Assembly (NCBI RefSeq): GCF_021295095.1
Contig: NZ_JAJLQX010000022.1
Coordinates: forward strand, 1 to 49,888
Direction: 5' to 3'
Origin: Phocaeicola oris
GTDB taxonomy: Bacteria > Bacteroidota > Bacteroidia > Bacteroidales > Bacteroidaceae
Length of the DNA: 49,888 nt
Positions 25,927-34,869 of this stretch are shown piece after piece. Each line of letters begins with the position of its first letter. Within the stretch, counting starts at the first letter, position 1. The position numbers and the translations under genes were made by a program. The notes below the pieces were generated by a model. It worked only from the letters and a program-made list of their open reading frames with translations, was not told the origin of the DNA and did no database searches.

Positions 25927-26541
25927 ATGAAAAAACTGAATATATATATTTGCATAGTTACTCTCCTACTCTGCTGCACTACAGCCTATGCCCAGCAAAG
26001 CGATAAAGCCATGGAGATTTTGGATAAGACAGCCCAAAACATAAAGAACGCGGGAGGCATCAGTGTTACATTTAGTGGTTCACAAAACGGTTCTATCCTA
26101 TTGGAAGGAGAGAAATTCTATCTGAACAACGGAAATGTTGAAAGTTGGTTCGATGGAAAGACTCAATGGAGCTATATGAAAGATAACGAAGAAGTGAATA
26201 TCAGTAATCCCACTTCAGAAGAATTGCAAAATATCAATCCGTATGCCCTTCTTTCTTTTTATAAACAAGGATACAACTATATATATGAAGGCACAAAGAA
26301 TGTAAAAGGAAAGATCTACTATAAAGTTATCTTAAAACCACAAAGGGTAGTTAACATCATCGAAATTGTCTTGTATATAACAAAAGATTATTTACCTCAA
26401 GACATAAAAATAAAGGCAAAAAATCAGCCGGAACAGATCATCAGTATAATATCATATAAATTGCATCAGAAGTATAACGATGCCATATTTAAATATGACA
26501 AAAGTAAATATCCAAATGCAGAGATTATTGATTTAAGATAA
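25927..26541 (+). CDS. LolA-like outer-membrane lipoprotein carrier
   Basis: About 204 aa starting at ATG 25927, one nt after the ftsK stop. Signal peptide MKKLNIYICIVTLLLCC...AYAQ, then a LolA-type half-barrel: SVTFSGSQNGSILLEGEKFYL, FDGKTQWSYMKDNEEVNISNP and INPYALLSFYKQGYNYIYEG. LolA shuttles lipoproteins across the periplasm to the outer membrane, relevant for a genus with many surface lipoproteins. The pairing of ftsK with lolA is seen in many bacteria. No LolB-like gene is nearby. Confidence 0.85.
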   Translation: MKKLNIYICIVTLLLCCTTAYAQQSDKAMEILDKTAQNIKNAGGISVTFSGSQNGSILLEGEKFYLNNGNVESWFDGKTQWSYMKDNEEVNISNPTSEELQNINPYALLSFYKQGYNYIYEGTKNVKGKIYYKVILKPQRVVNIIEIVLYITKDYLPQDIKIKAKNQPEQIISIISYKLHQKYNDAIFKYDKSKYPNAEIIDLR

Positions 26542-26578
26542 TTCCGCAAATAAATAAAAAAATAAAACTTGATATAAT

Positions 26579-27511
26579 ATGGAAAGAGTAAAATGTTTAA
26601 TCATTGGATCCGGACCGGCGGGATATACTGCCGCTATATACGCAGGACGAGCAAATATAAAACCTGTCATATATGAAGGACTGGAGCCTGGCGGACAATT
26701 AACCACTACTACAACAGTTGATAATTTCCCAGGCTATCCTGAAGGTGTAGACGGTCCACAACTGATGGAAGACTTACGTCAACAAGCCCTTCGCTTCGGA
26801 GCTGATATCCGCTCAGGAATTATTACAAAGGCAGAATTAGACAAGAAGCCATTTATTGTAACTACAGATGAAGGTACTCAGATAGAGGCCGATAGTGTGA
26901 TTATTTCTACCGGTGCCAGTGCTAAATATTTAGGATTAGCTGATGAAAAGAAATATGCCGGTGAAGGTGTAAGTGCCTGTGCTACCTGTGATGGCTTTTT
27001 CTACCGTAAGAAAGTGGTAGCCGTAGTCGGAGGTGGCGATACAGCCTGTGAGGATGCTACTTATTTGGCCGGCTTAGCAAAAAAGGTTTATTTAATTGTA
27101 AGAAAAACATACTTGCGTGCATCTAAGATTATGCAAGAACGTGTTCTGAACACCCCAAATATTGAAGTCCTGTTTGAGCACAATGCAATAGGTCTATATG
27201 GAGAGAAAGGTGTAGAAGGCGTTCACTTAGTTAAACGTAAAGGAGAAGAAGATGAAAGCTACTATGACCTTCCAATAGACGGATTCTTCTTAGCTATCGG
27301 GCATAAACCCAATTCTGATATATTCAAGTCATACTTAGAAACTGACGAAGTTGGTTATATCAAAACCATAAATGGTACTCCACTAACTAAAATTCCAGGA
27401 GTATTCGCAGCCGGCGACGTAGCAGATCCGCGCTATCGTCAGGCTATTACCGCAGCAGCAAGTGGTTGTAAAGCAGCTATTGAAGTAGAAAGATATTTAA
27501 CAACATTATAA
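26579..27511 (+). CDS. trxB: Thioredoxin reductase
   Basis: 310 aa flavoprotein passing electrons from NADPH to thioredoxin. FAD site IGSGPAGYTAAIYAGRA near residue 9, redox pair CATC (C134 and C137) in ACATCDGFFYRK, NADPH site VVGGGDTACEDATYL, and C-terminal FAD motif GVFAAGDVADPRYRQ. Normal bacterial length. It lies 37 nt after lolA and 10 nt before the peptidase gene, within the ftsK run. Confidence 0.96.
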   Translation: MERVKCLIIGSGPAGYTAAIYAGRANIKPVIYEGLEPGGQLTTTTTVDNFPGYPEGVDGPQLMEDLRQQALRFGADIRSGIITKAELDKKPFIVTTDEGTQIEADSVIISTGASAKYLGLADEKKYAGEGVSACATCDGFFYRKKVVAVVGGGDTACEDATYLAGLAKKVYLIVRKTYLRASKIMQERVLNTPNIEVLFEHNAIGLYGEKGVEGVHLVKRKGEEDESYYDLPIDGFFLAIGHKPNSDIFKSYLETDEVGYIKTINGTPLTKIPGVFAAGDVADPRYRQAITAAASGCKAAIEVERYLTTL

Positions 27512-27521
27512 TCACACAACA

Positions 27522-30347
27522 ATGAAAAAGCTATTAAAAAAAATATTTCTGTATACAGTATTGCTTGGCAGTGCTACATTTTGTTTTGCGCAACAACAAA
27601 TGTCTTCGTTGCCTAATGATCCTAATGTAAGAACAGGTAAATTAGATAACGGACTTACGTATTATATTCGTCATAATGAACTACCACAGCATCAGGCAGA
27701 CTATTACATAGCCCAGAAAGTGGGTTCTGTACTTGAAGAAGAAAATCAGCGTGGTCTGGCTCATTTTTTGGAACACATGTGCTTCAATGGTACCAAACAT
27801 TTCCCAGGCAAAGGCATCATCAACTATTTGGAAACCATTGGAGTGAAGTTTGGTCAGAATCTGAACGCATACACAAGTATCGACCAGACAGTATATAATA
27901 TATCGAATGTTCCAACATCACGTGACGGTATTGCTGACTCCTGCCTGCTCATCCTACATGATTGGGCTGACGGATTAACCCTCGATCCGAAAGAAATTGA
28001 CTCTGAGAGAGGTGTTATTCATGAGGAATGGCGTACTCGCCAGAATGCCATGATGCGAATGTATGAGAAGGTACTTCCCGAAATCTATCCCAACAGTCGT
28101 TACGGTCACCGTCTTCCTATCGGCTTAATGTCTGTAGTAGACAACTTTCCTCATCAAGCTTTACGCGACTACTACGAGAAGTGGTATCGTCCCGACCAGC
28201 AAGGTATTATTGTCGTTGGTGATGTTGATGTTGATAATATTGAGGCTAAAATAAAAAATATATTCGCAGATGTAAAGATGCCGGAAAATCCTGCCAAAAG
28301 AGAATATTTCGAAGTTCCTGATGTAGACTATACCATTATCAGTATGGCTAAAGATAAAGAAATTCCAACTACTCAAATCCTCACTATGTTCAAACACGAG
28401 GCTATTAAGCCAGAGCAAAAGAACAATATAGAATATCTGCTTATTGAGTATATGAAAGAGATGGCTTCTACTATGCTTAACGACCGTTTAACAGAGTTGA
28501 CTCAAAAAGCTAATCCTCCATACCTGGGAGCAAGTGGTGGAGATGAAAGTTACATGATTTCAAAAACAAAAGATGCTTTCACTCTTTTTGCTTCAGCTAA
28601 GGATGATGGCATTGATACAGCATTTGTTGCTTCCCTCCGTGAAGTAAAGCGTATGAAGGATTTCGGATTTACTAAATCAGAGTATGCACGTGCCAGAGCT
28701 AATTTTCTCCGCAGTCTGGAGAAGCAATATAACGAGCGTAACAAAACTCAAAACAATAGCTATGTTAATGAATATGTTAACAATTTCCTTGATGGTGAAC
28801 CCATTCCGGGAATTGAAAACGAATATACCTTATATAATCAAATCGTTCCTAACATTCCTGTAGAAGCAATCAATCAGATTATTCCACAAATAGTCAACGA
28901 CTCTAATATGGTAGTAACCTTGTTCATGCCTGACAAGGAAGGGTTCAATTACCCCACTAAAGAACATATCACAGATTTAATCAACTACGTGAAGTCTGAA
29001 AAGCTAACTCCATATCAGGATAAAGTTTCTAATGAACCTCTGATAAATGATAAACCACAGGCAGGGAAAGTCATTAAGACTGAAGAAGGTAAATTTAATT
29101 CTAAGATCCTTACTTTGTCAAATGGCGTAAGAGTTATTCTGAAGACTACAGATTTTAAAGCTGATGAAATTTCTATGAAAGCTTTCAGCCCCGGAGGATC
29201 AAGCTTGTACGAAACCAGCAACATTATTAACATTAATCAACTGAACAGTGTGGCTGAGTTAGGTGGCTTAGGTAATTTTAGTGCTATCAACTTAGAAAAA
29301 GCATTAGCCGGTAAAGATGCGTCCGCGTCATCTAATATTGGTGACTTAACAGAACAAATTAACGGTAAATGCTCTCCTAAGGATTTGGAAACAATGCTCC
29401 AGCTCACTTACCTCACTTTCACTGCTCCACGTATGGATCAAGAAGCATTCGAATCTTACAAGACTCGTTTGAAAACTCAATTGGAGAACGCAAAAGCTAT
29501 GCCGCAAAAAGCATTCAGTGATTCTATTCGTGTTGCCATCTATAATCATCACCCGCGTGCTATTTCATTTACTCCTGAAATGGTTGACAAGATAGACTAC
29601 AACAATATCTTAAATATGTATAAAGACCGCTTCAAGGATGCAAGCGATTTTACTTTCATTTTTGTTGGAAATATAGATCAAACAACTGCTACTCCGTTAA
29701 TTGAAACATACTTAGGAGGCCTTCCTTCCATAAATCGTGAAGAAAACTTTGTTGATCGGGAAATGGATATCCGTAAAGGGGAATATACTAATGTATTCCA
29801 TAAGGATTTACAGACACCAAAGGCAACCGTCATCATCGTTGCCAGTGGAAAAACGGATTACGACTTAAAGAACGATTTGAAAATGAGTATGCTTTCTCAA
29901 TTATTAAACATGTCTTACTTGGAAAGCGTACGTGAAAAAGAAGGGGCTTCATACGGTGTATCTGTTTACGGAGAAATCAGTAAGTATCCAAAACCGGAAG
30001 GTGAAGCTATGCTTCAAATCTATTTCGATACCGATCCTGACAAACGTTCTGCCATGACAAAAATTGTCATCGATGAACTTGATAACTTTGTAAAAAACGG
30101 CGCACCGGCTGAAAACTTGGCTAAAGCGAAAGAATTTCTTCACAAGCAATATAAAGAAAACCAAAAATTAAATGGTTATTGGATAAATCAACTCTATCAG
30201 TACTATTGGTATAAGACAGATATGAATACGGATTATGACAATACTGTCGACGCGATTACCATGAATGATATTCAAGAATTTGCTAATGCATTGTTGAAAC
30301 AAAAGAATATTATTCAGTTAAGTATGACATCTGGCGATATAAAATAA
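27522..30347 (+). CDS. M16 family zinc metallopeptidase, exported
   Basis: 941 aa with signal peptide (MKKLLKKIFLYTVLLGS...CFAQ). The zinc motif HxxEH is HFLEH around residues 81-85 in RGLAHFLEHMCFNGTKHFPG, with the third ligand Glu in IDSERGVIHEEW. Two M16 halves follow (inactive second half beginning near residue 520, with EGASYGVSVYGE near 805). This is the pitrilysin-type single-chain layout, in the periplasm. It is homologous to PqqL-like peptidases, but nothing here links it to cofactor or peptide maturation. It lies in the ftsK run after trxB. Confidence 0.9.
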   Translation: MKKLLKKIFLYTVLLGSATFCFAQQQMSSLPNDPNVRTGKLDNGLTYYIRHNELPQHQADYYIAQKVGSVLEEENQRGLAHFLEHMCFNGTKHFPGKGIINYLETIGVKFGQNLNAYTSIDQTVYNISNVPTSRDGIADSCLLILHDWADGLTLDPKEIDSERGVIHEEWRTRQNAMMRMYEKVLPEIYPNSRYGHRLPIGLMSVVDNFPHQALRDYYEKWYRPDQQGIIVVGDVDVDNIEAKIKNIFADVKMPENPAKREYFEVPDVDYTIISMAKDKEIPTTQILTMFKHEAIKPEQKNNIEYLLIEYMKEMASTMLNDRLTELTQKANPPYLGASGGDESYMISKTKDAFTLFASAKDDGIDTAFVASLREVKRMKDFGFTKSEYARARANFLRSLEKQYNERNKTQNNSYVNEYVNNFLDGEPIPGIENEYTLYNQIVPNIPVEAINQIIPQIVNDSNMVVTLFMPDKEGFNYPTKEHITDLINYVKSEKLTPYQDKVSNEPLINDKPQAGKVIKTEEGKFNSKILTLSNGVRVILKTTDFKADEISMKAFSPGGSSLYETSNIININQLNSVAELGGLGNFSAINLEKALAGKDASASSNIGDLTEQINGKCSPKDLETMLQLTYLTFTAPRMDQEAFESYKTRLKTQLENAKAMPQKAFSDSIRVAIYNHHPRAISFTPEMVDKIDYNNILNMYKDRFKDASDFTFIFVGNIDQTTATPLIETYLGGLPSINREENFVDREMDIRKGEYTNVFHKDLQTPKATVIIVASGKTDYDLKNDLKMSMLSQLLNMSYLESVREKEGASYGVSVYGEISKYPKPEGEAMLQIYFDTDPDKRSAMTKIVIDELDNFVKNGAPAENLAKAKEFLHKQYKENQKLNGYWINQLYQYYWYKTDMNTDYDNTVDAITMNDIQEFANALLKQKNIIQLSMTSGDIK

Positions 30348-30359
30348 TACAGATAGTTT

Positions 30360-31847
30360 ATGCTATTCCCTATCATTCGGAAAAATAAGAAACTTGCAGC
30401 AAAACGGAATCCTGCATTTGATACAAACCGTTTTGCCAAGTTTCTTATTTATTTTATGATTGCATACTTCGCGGCACTCCTTATCTTTATGGGAGTAATG
30501 CTTCCTATGGCATTTGAAGAAAGTTTTCCTACTATGGAGCCATACCACGTCCTAAATAAGAATTTGATTTACATCTTGTTAGCAGACGTACTCCTGCGTA
30601 TTATGGCTGAACCTCCTATCTCACAAGAACTCAAGCCTTACTTACTATTGCCGGTCAAGAAAAATGTTTTAATCAATTCTTTCCTTTTGCAAAAAGGAAC
30701 AAGCAGCTATAACTTCCTCTGGTTCTTTTTCTTTGTTCCCTTTGCATTTATTACCATCATAAAGTTCTATGGCTTTCTTGGTATTTTTACCTATTTAATA
30801 GGTATATGGTTACTTATAATATTGAATGCATACTGGTTTACTTTCTGTAAAATACTTTATGATGAGCATCAATTCCTTATTATAGTTCCGGTTATTGCTT
30901 ATGCACTAATCACTTTCTTAGAATTCGGAATCCCCGGAAACCATATCAGCATGTTTACCATGAACTTAGGAGAAAAGTTCATCGAAGGCAATGTAATCTA
31001 TTATCTTATAGTTCTATTAGGAATCCTCTTCATGTTCTGGCTATGCGGTACCATGCAATTGCATTATCTGTACGATGAAATATCAAAGAAGCAAGATTCC
31101 AAGATCAAACATGTATCACAATATAAATTTCTTGACAAATACGGACTTGTCGGCGATTATATGCGATTGGAACTAAAACTTTATACACGTAATAAGACTG
31201 CAAAGAAACAATTCGTCTCGGCATTCATCTTTATGCTCATATTTGTATTTGGATTGGCGTTTAGCAATGTTTATGATGGTCAGGGCATGCAGTCGTATAT
31301 TTCTTTTTATACTTTCTGTGTGTTGGGAGTCATGATGTTAGGACAAGTAATGTGCTATGAAGGTAATTACATTGACGGACTGATGAGTCGTAAAGAATCT
31401 ATCTACACGCTGCTTAGAGCAAAGTACTACATTAACTGTCTGTTTGTCATCATTCCTTTTGTGGTAATGTTAGTACCGGTATATAAAGATAAAATGCCAT
31501 TCATCGGACCGGTTGCTTATGCGTTGTTCACTATGGGATTTGTATTTGCATTGCTGCTACAACTCGCAGTATATAATAACAGAACACTTCCCCTGAACGC
31601 TTCTATCATGAAAAGTAACAAAGCAAACTCACCGGTACAAATGGTTATCACACTAAGCGCGTTCCTTATTCCATTCCTCGTTGATATATTCCTAAAAACT
31701 ATCCTCGGGCAAAATGGAGCCTTTATTATCGAGTCGGTAGTAGGACTGGGCTTCATCATAACTCATCGCTTCTGGATAAAGAACATTTATAACCGTTTGA
31801 TGAAACGCAGATATCAGAATATGGAAGGCTTCCGTGCTACCCGTTAA
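30360..31847 (+). CDS. DUF5687 membrane protein, probable ABC transporter permease
   Basis: 495 aa with about a dozen hydrophobic segments in two blocks (roughly 30-240 and 290-480). It fits the DUF5687 family of Bacteroidetes. The next gene, 11 nt downstream, encodes an ABC ATPase, so the two probably make one transporter. Substrate unknown. An amphipathic stretch between the blocks (about 240-290, rich in Lys) is probably cytosolic. The ATG at 30360 is 12 nt after the peptidase stop. Confidence 0.8.
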   Translation: MLFPIIRKNKKLAAKRNPAFDTNRFAKFLIYFMIAYFAALLIFMGVMLPMAFEESFPTMEPYHVLNKNLIYILLADVLLRIMAEPPISQELKPYLLLPVKKNVLINSFLLQKGTSSYNFLWFFFFVPFAFITIIKFYGFLGIFTYLIGIWLLIILNAYWFTFCKILYDEHQFLIIVPVIAYALITFLEFGIPGNHISMFTMNLGEKFIEGNVIYYLIVLLGILFMFWLCGTMQLHYLYDEISKKQDSKIKHVSQYKFLDKYGLVGDYMRLELKLYTRNKTAKKQFVSAFIFMLIFVFGLAFSNVYDGQGMQSYISFYTFCVLGVMMLGQVMCYEGNYIDGLMSRKESIYTLLRAKYYINCLFVIIPFVVMLVPVYKDKMPFIGPVAYALFTMGFVFALLLQLAVYNNRTLPLNASIMKSNKANSPVQMVITLSAFLIPFLVDIFLKTILGQNGAFIIESVVGLGFIITHRFWIKNIYNRLMKRRYQNMEGFRATR

Positions 31848-31858
31848 AAATAAAACTT

Positions 31859-32566
31859 ATGAATATAACTATTGATCATTTAATAAAACGATTTGGCAAA
31901 AAAGAAGCCGTCAATATAGAAAATTACACCATTAACAGTGGCGATATGCTCGGATTGGTTGGTAATAATGGAGCCGGAAAAACTACTCTTTTCCGACTTA
32001 TTCTGGATTTACTGAAAGCTGATGAAGGGCAGGTATCTATCAATGATATTATCGTCAGTCGGAATGAAGACTGGAAAGAATTCACCGGCGCCTTCATTGA
32101 TGATGGATTCTTAATCGATTATCTTACTCCGGAAGAATATTTTGAATTCATCGGAAAGATATGTAATATAAAAAAAGACCATATCTTTGAACGACTGAAA
32201 CGATTTGAACGACTGATGCATGATGAGATTCTTAACCAAAAGAAACTTATCCGAGACTTCTCGGCAGGTAATAAGCAAAAAATTGGGATTATCGCCGCTA
32301 TGCTGAACAATCCACAAGTGCTTATCCTTGATGAACCTTTCAATTTTCTTGACCCTACCTCACAGTCGGTTATCAAACATGAGCTGAAAACTTATCACGA
32401 TGAAACCAATGCTACTATCCTTATCTCCAGCCATAACTTAACACATACCGTCGATATTTGTCCGCGTATTGCGCTCCTTGAGAATGGTAAAATTCTCCGT
32501 GACATAGCAAACGCAGATGGTTCGGCTGAAAAAGAATTAGAGGACTATTTCGAAGTAGCCGAATAA
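31859..32566 (+). CDS. ABC transporter ATP-binding protein
   Basis: 235 aa. Walker A GNNGAGKTTLFRLI near residue 37, Q-loop region near GAFIDDGFL, signature FSAGNKQKIGIIAAML (SAGNKQK, a variant of LSGGQ), Walker B VLILDEPFNFLDPTS and H-loop ISSHNLTHTV. This layout belongs to the multidrug/bacitracin-type or gliding-type exporters (CcmA class). Its permease partner is the preceding DUF5687 protein. Its stop TAA overlaps the ATG of the next gene by one nt (TAATG). Confidence 0.9.
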   Translation: MNITIDHLIKRFGKKEAVNIENYTINSGDMLGLVGNNGAGKTTLFRLILDLLKADEGQVSINDIIVSRNEDWKEFTGAFIDDGFLIDYLTPEEYFEFIGKICNIKKDHIFERLKRFERLMHDEILNQKKLIRDFSAGNKQKIGIIAAMLNNPQVLILDEPFNFLDPTSQSVIKHELKTYHDETNATILISSHNLTHTVDICPRIALLENGKILRDIANADGSAEKELEDYFEVAE

Positions 32567-33216
32567 TGAAATATACCACCTATCTCTTTGATTTTGACTA
32601 TACCTTAGTGGATTCTTCACGAGGTATAGTCTTTTGTTTTCAGACTATTTTAAAAAGATATGGCTATGTAGCGAAAGAAGATGATATAAAACAAACCATC
32701 GGAAAAACGTTGGAAGATTCGTTTAGGCTTCTTACCGAAGTAACAAACCAAACGCTTATTGCCAAATATGCTCGTGAATACCATGAGGTAGCTGCTAAGC
32801 ACATGACTTCCCTTACTTGTCTGTATCCGGAAACAAAACAAGTACTTGAATTATTAAAGAAAAACGGCGCGAAACTTGGGATTATTTCCTCCAAAGGAAA
32901 AGAACTTATTCATGAAATGATGGGGCAATACTTCCCTGATAATTTCTTTGATGTTATTTTAGGCATTCACGACGTAAAGAAATCAAAACCGGATGCTGAA
33001 GGCATCAATAAAGTACTGAAAGCACTCCATGCCAATCGTACAAAAACACTTTATATCGGAGATAGTGTAATTGACGCACAAACTGCCCAAAACGCCCATA
33101 TTGATTTCTGTGGAGTACTAAACGGGATAACTTCTCGTAAGGAACTGGAGATTTATCCTCATCGTAAAATACTCAATAACCTGTTTTTGCTGCCTTATCT
33201 CAAAAAGTTGGAATAG
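32566..33216 (+). CDS. HAD-family phosphatase (phosphoglycolate phosphatase-like)
   Basis: 216 aa. Motif I DFDYTLVDSS (nucleophile Asp and acid Asp), motif II IISSKGKEL, motif III Lys in KKSKPDAEGI and motif IV YIGDSVIDAQTA. The helical cap between motifs I and II is of the Gph/PGMB type. The likely job is removal of phosphate from a small metabolite, but the substrate is not readable. It is translationally coupled to the ABC ATPase gene. Last protein gene before tRNA-Gly. Confidence 0.88.
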   Translation: MKYTTYLFDFDYTLVDSSRGIVFCFQTILKRYGYVAKEDDIKQTIGKTLEDSFRLLTEVTNQTLIAKYAREYHEVAAKHMTSLTCLYPETKQVLELLKKNGAKLGIISSKGKELIHEMMGQYFPDNFFDVILGIHDVKKSKPDAEGINKVLKALHANRTKTLYIGDSVIDAQTAQNAHIDFCGVLNGITSRKELEIYPHRKILNNLFLLPYLKKLE

Positions 33217-33250
33217 ATATATATATTCAATAATAAAAAACCGTATTAAG

Positions 33251-33281
33251 TTTGCCAAATTAATAAGTTATAGTATATTTG
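33251..33281 (+). promoter_or_regulatory. Promoter of tRNA-Gly(CCC)
   Basis: TTTG at 33251-33254 and TATATTTG at 33274-33281 are 19 nt apart, matching the Bacteroidetes -33/-7 layout. The tRNA 5' end is 14 nt further on. Confidence 0.75.
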
Positions 33282-33295
33282 CAGCACAAACAAAC

Positions 33296-33368
33296 GCGGT
33301 AATAGCTCAGTTGGTAGAGCGTTGGCTTCCCAAGCCGAAGGTCGCGGGTTCGAGCCCCGTTTACCGCT
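33296..33368 (+). tRNA. tRNA-Gly, anticodon CCC
   Basis: A 73-nt cloverleaf: acceptor GCGGTAA with TTACCGC, D-arm GCTCAGTTGGTAGAGC, anticodon stem TTGGC/GCCGA around loop TTCCCAA (anticodon CCC), T-arm GCGGG/CCCGT with loop TTCGAGC. Discriminator T; CCA is not encoded. Single gene on its own promoter. Confidence 0.95.
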
Positions 33369-33542
33369 CTTATTGCAATAAAATGGGTAATTACTTCCCA
33401 TAATGCAAATAATTCTAAGCATATTTAATCTTTTTCATCACAGATTTATATTTACCGACTTTACCGATACTAAAGAGTTGAAGCAATAACATCCGGATAA
33501 ACGACCATCAACCGATAAGGTCACAGCGTCATTTTAGAAAGT

Positions 33543-33674
33543 CATACAGATGAGTTGTTTAAATGATACGCATGAACCACTCAACTCATACGCATGAGTT
33601 GAATAAATGATGCGGATGAATCGTTCAACTCATACGCATGAGTTAAGTAAATGATACGCATGAGTTGTTCAAAA
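33543..33674. repeat. 22-bp tandem array D (six units), between convergent units
   Basis: Units start at 33543, 33565, 33587, 33609, 33631 and 33653, all 22 bp. Cores include CATACAGAT, GATACGCAT, CATACGCAT and GATGCGGAT. Bodies alternate between GAGTTG..TAAAT and GAA.....CAACT, which are near reverse complements, so neighbouring units can pair. A 22-bp near-perfect palindrome (one mismatch pair) lies at 33581-33602. It sits between tRNA-Gly and the terminator of the yitT-like gene. The gap 33369-33542 shows nothing else. Confidence 0.88.
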
Positions 33675-33700
33675 CTTCTGATGAGTTAGAAAATAAAAAT

Positions 33701-33735
33701 GAAGGATGCGAACTTTTCAATCGTTCACATCCTTC
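33701..33735 (-). terminator. Terminator of the YitT-family gene
   Basis: GAAGGATGCGAAC (33701-33713) pairs with GTTCACATCCTTC (33723-33735), one mismatch, and on the minus strand is followed by ATTTTTATTTT. It lies about 75 nt beyond the stop at 33809. Confidence 0.75.
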
Positions 33736-33808
33736 ACTCCACAACATTCTTCCTCTTAACAAAAAAGAATAAAGATATCAACTTTGAGTTTTAATTATTA
33801 ATTCGAAA

Positions 33809-34807
33809 TTATTCCGGTTGGATATCATTCATCGAAGGAAGCGGTTTAAACCCCTCTCCATACGTATCGTAAGCATCGGTCACAACAACAAAAGCCGATG
33901 GATCTACTTCTTTAATCTTCTTGTTAATCGAGATGACCTCACGGTGACTAACCACCAGAAACAACATTTCTTTCTCATTCCCGGTATACAGTCCGCTACT
34001 CTTAATAGAAGTTGCCGTACGATCCATATCTTTTAAAATATAACGATGTAGTTCCGGCAAATTCCGTTCAGTAATAATAAAGATAATCTTATCATCCTTC
34101 GAACCGTTCAAGACATACGCTACTACCCTTGAATTTACAAAAATTGCTATCAATGAGTATAATGAAAGATAAATGGAAGGTTCTCCTGTAGACTGGCGGC
34201 TGCCTATTCCAAATCCAATGACAATCAAGCCGGAAAGAACAACTACCGCATCGCACATAAAGATTGCTTTCGAAAATTTAATGTGGAAATACTTCTGGAT
34301 AATCATCGCGATGATATCCGTTCCACCCGATGTAGCTTTCGCACGAACAATCAGACCACAACCAATACCAATAACCGACGCGCCAATTAAAGTGGTAAGC
34401 ATTAAGTGGTTAGAGAAATCCATCACTCCGCCTAACAGCAGCTTCGGGTCTAAAGCTTCTAAAGCAGCCTGATTCGGATACGAAAACTTAGACATTAAGT
34501 TCATCAGCAACGGACACGTCAGAGCGGCAATGATTGTACGGCTACCGAATCCTTTACCCAATAGAATCATGGCAATACACATCAAAGGTACATCAAACAT
34601 ATATCCGAACGTTCCTACCTGAATACCTGGAAATATATTATGAAGAACAATGCTTGCGCCATATACCCCGCCGGGGACTATCTTATAAGGATTGATGAAA
34701 TAGACAAAACCGATTGCCATCATCGTACATCCAAAAAACAACAATCCCCATTCCAACCACCAATCCAGATGCTTAGTCGGCGCTAAAATCTCTTTCAACT
34801 GAGTCAT
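33809..34807 (-). CDS. YitT family membrane protein (DUF161/DUF2179)
   Basis: 332 aa. About six membrane helices in the first ~225 residues, with PGGVYGASIVLHNIF and AKATSGGTDIIAMIIQKY as the repeated glycine-rich family motifs. A soluble DUF2179 domain (about 235-325, MLFLVVSHREVISINKKIKEVDPSAFVVV is within it) follows. Widespread inner-membrane family, no firm function. Slightly longer than the usual ~285 aa because of an N-terminal extension (residues 1-20, WWLEWG) and a C-terminal tail. Monocistronic. Confidence 0.88.
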   Translation of the reverse strand: MTQLKEILAPTKHLDWWLEWGLLFFGCTMMAIGFVYFINPYKIVPGGVYGASIVLHNIFPGIQVGTFGYMFDVPLMCIAMILLGKGFGSRTIIAALTCPLLMNLMSKFSYPNQAALEALDPKLLLGGVMDFSNHLMLTTLIGASVIGIGCGLIVRAKATSGGTDIIAMIIQKYFHIKFSKAIFMCDAVVVLSGLIVIGFGIGSRQSTGEPSIYLSLYSLIAIFVNSRVVAYVLNGSKDDKIIFIITERNLPELHRYILKDMDRTATSIKSSGLYTGNEKEMLFLVVSHREVISINKKIKEVDPSAFVVVTDAYDTYGEGFKPLPSMNDIQPE

Positions 34808-34869
34808 ATACTTAAACTTCGATTTTTAATGCAGCGAATATACAAATTATAATAATACCCACCAACTAA

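Noticed and set aside
27522-30347. A link between the M16 peptidase and the PqqD-like protein as one cofactor or peptide pathway
   Set aside because: They are 16 kb apart in different operons, and the M16 protein sits in the ftsK-trxB run. The resemblance to PqqL/PqqF naming is family-level only.
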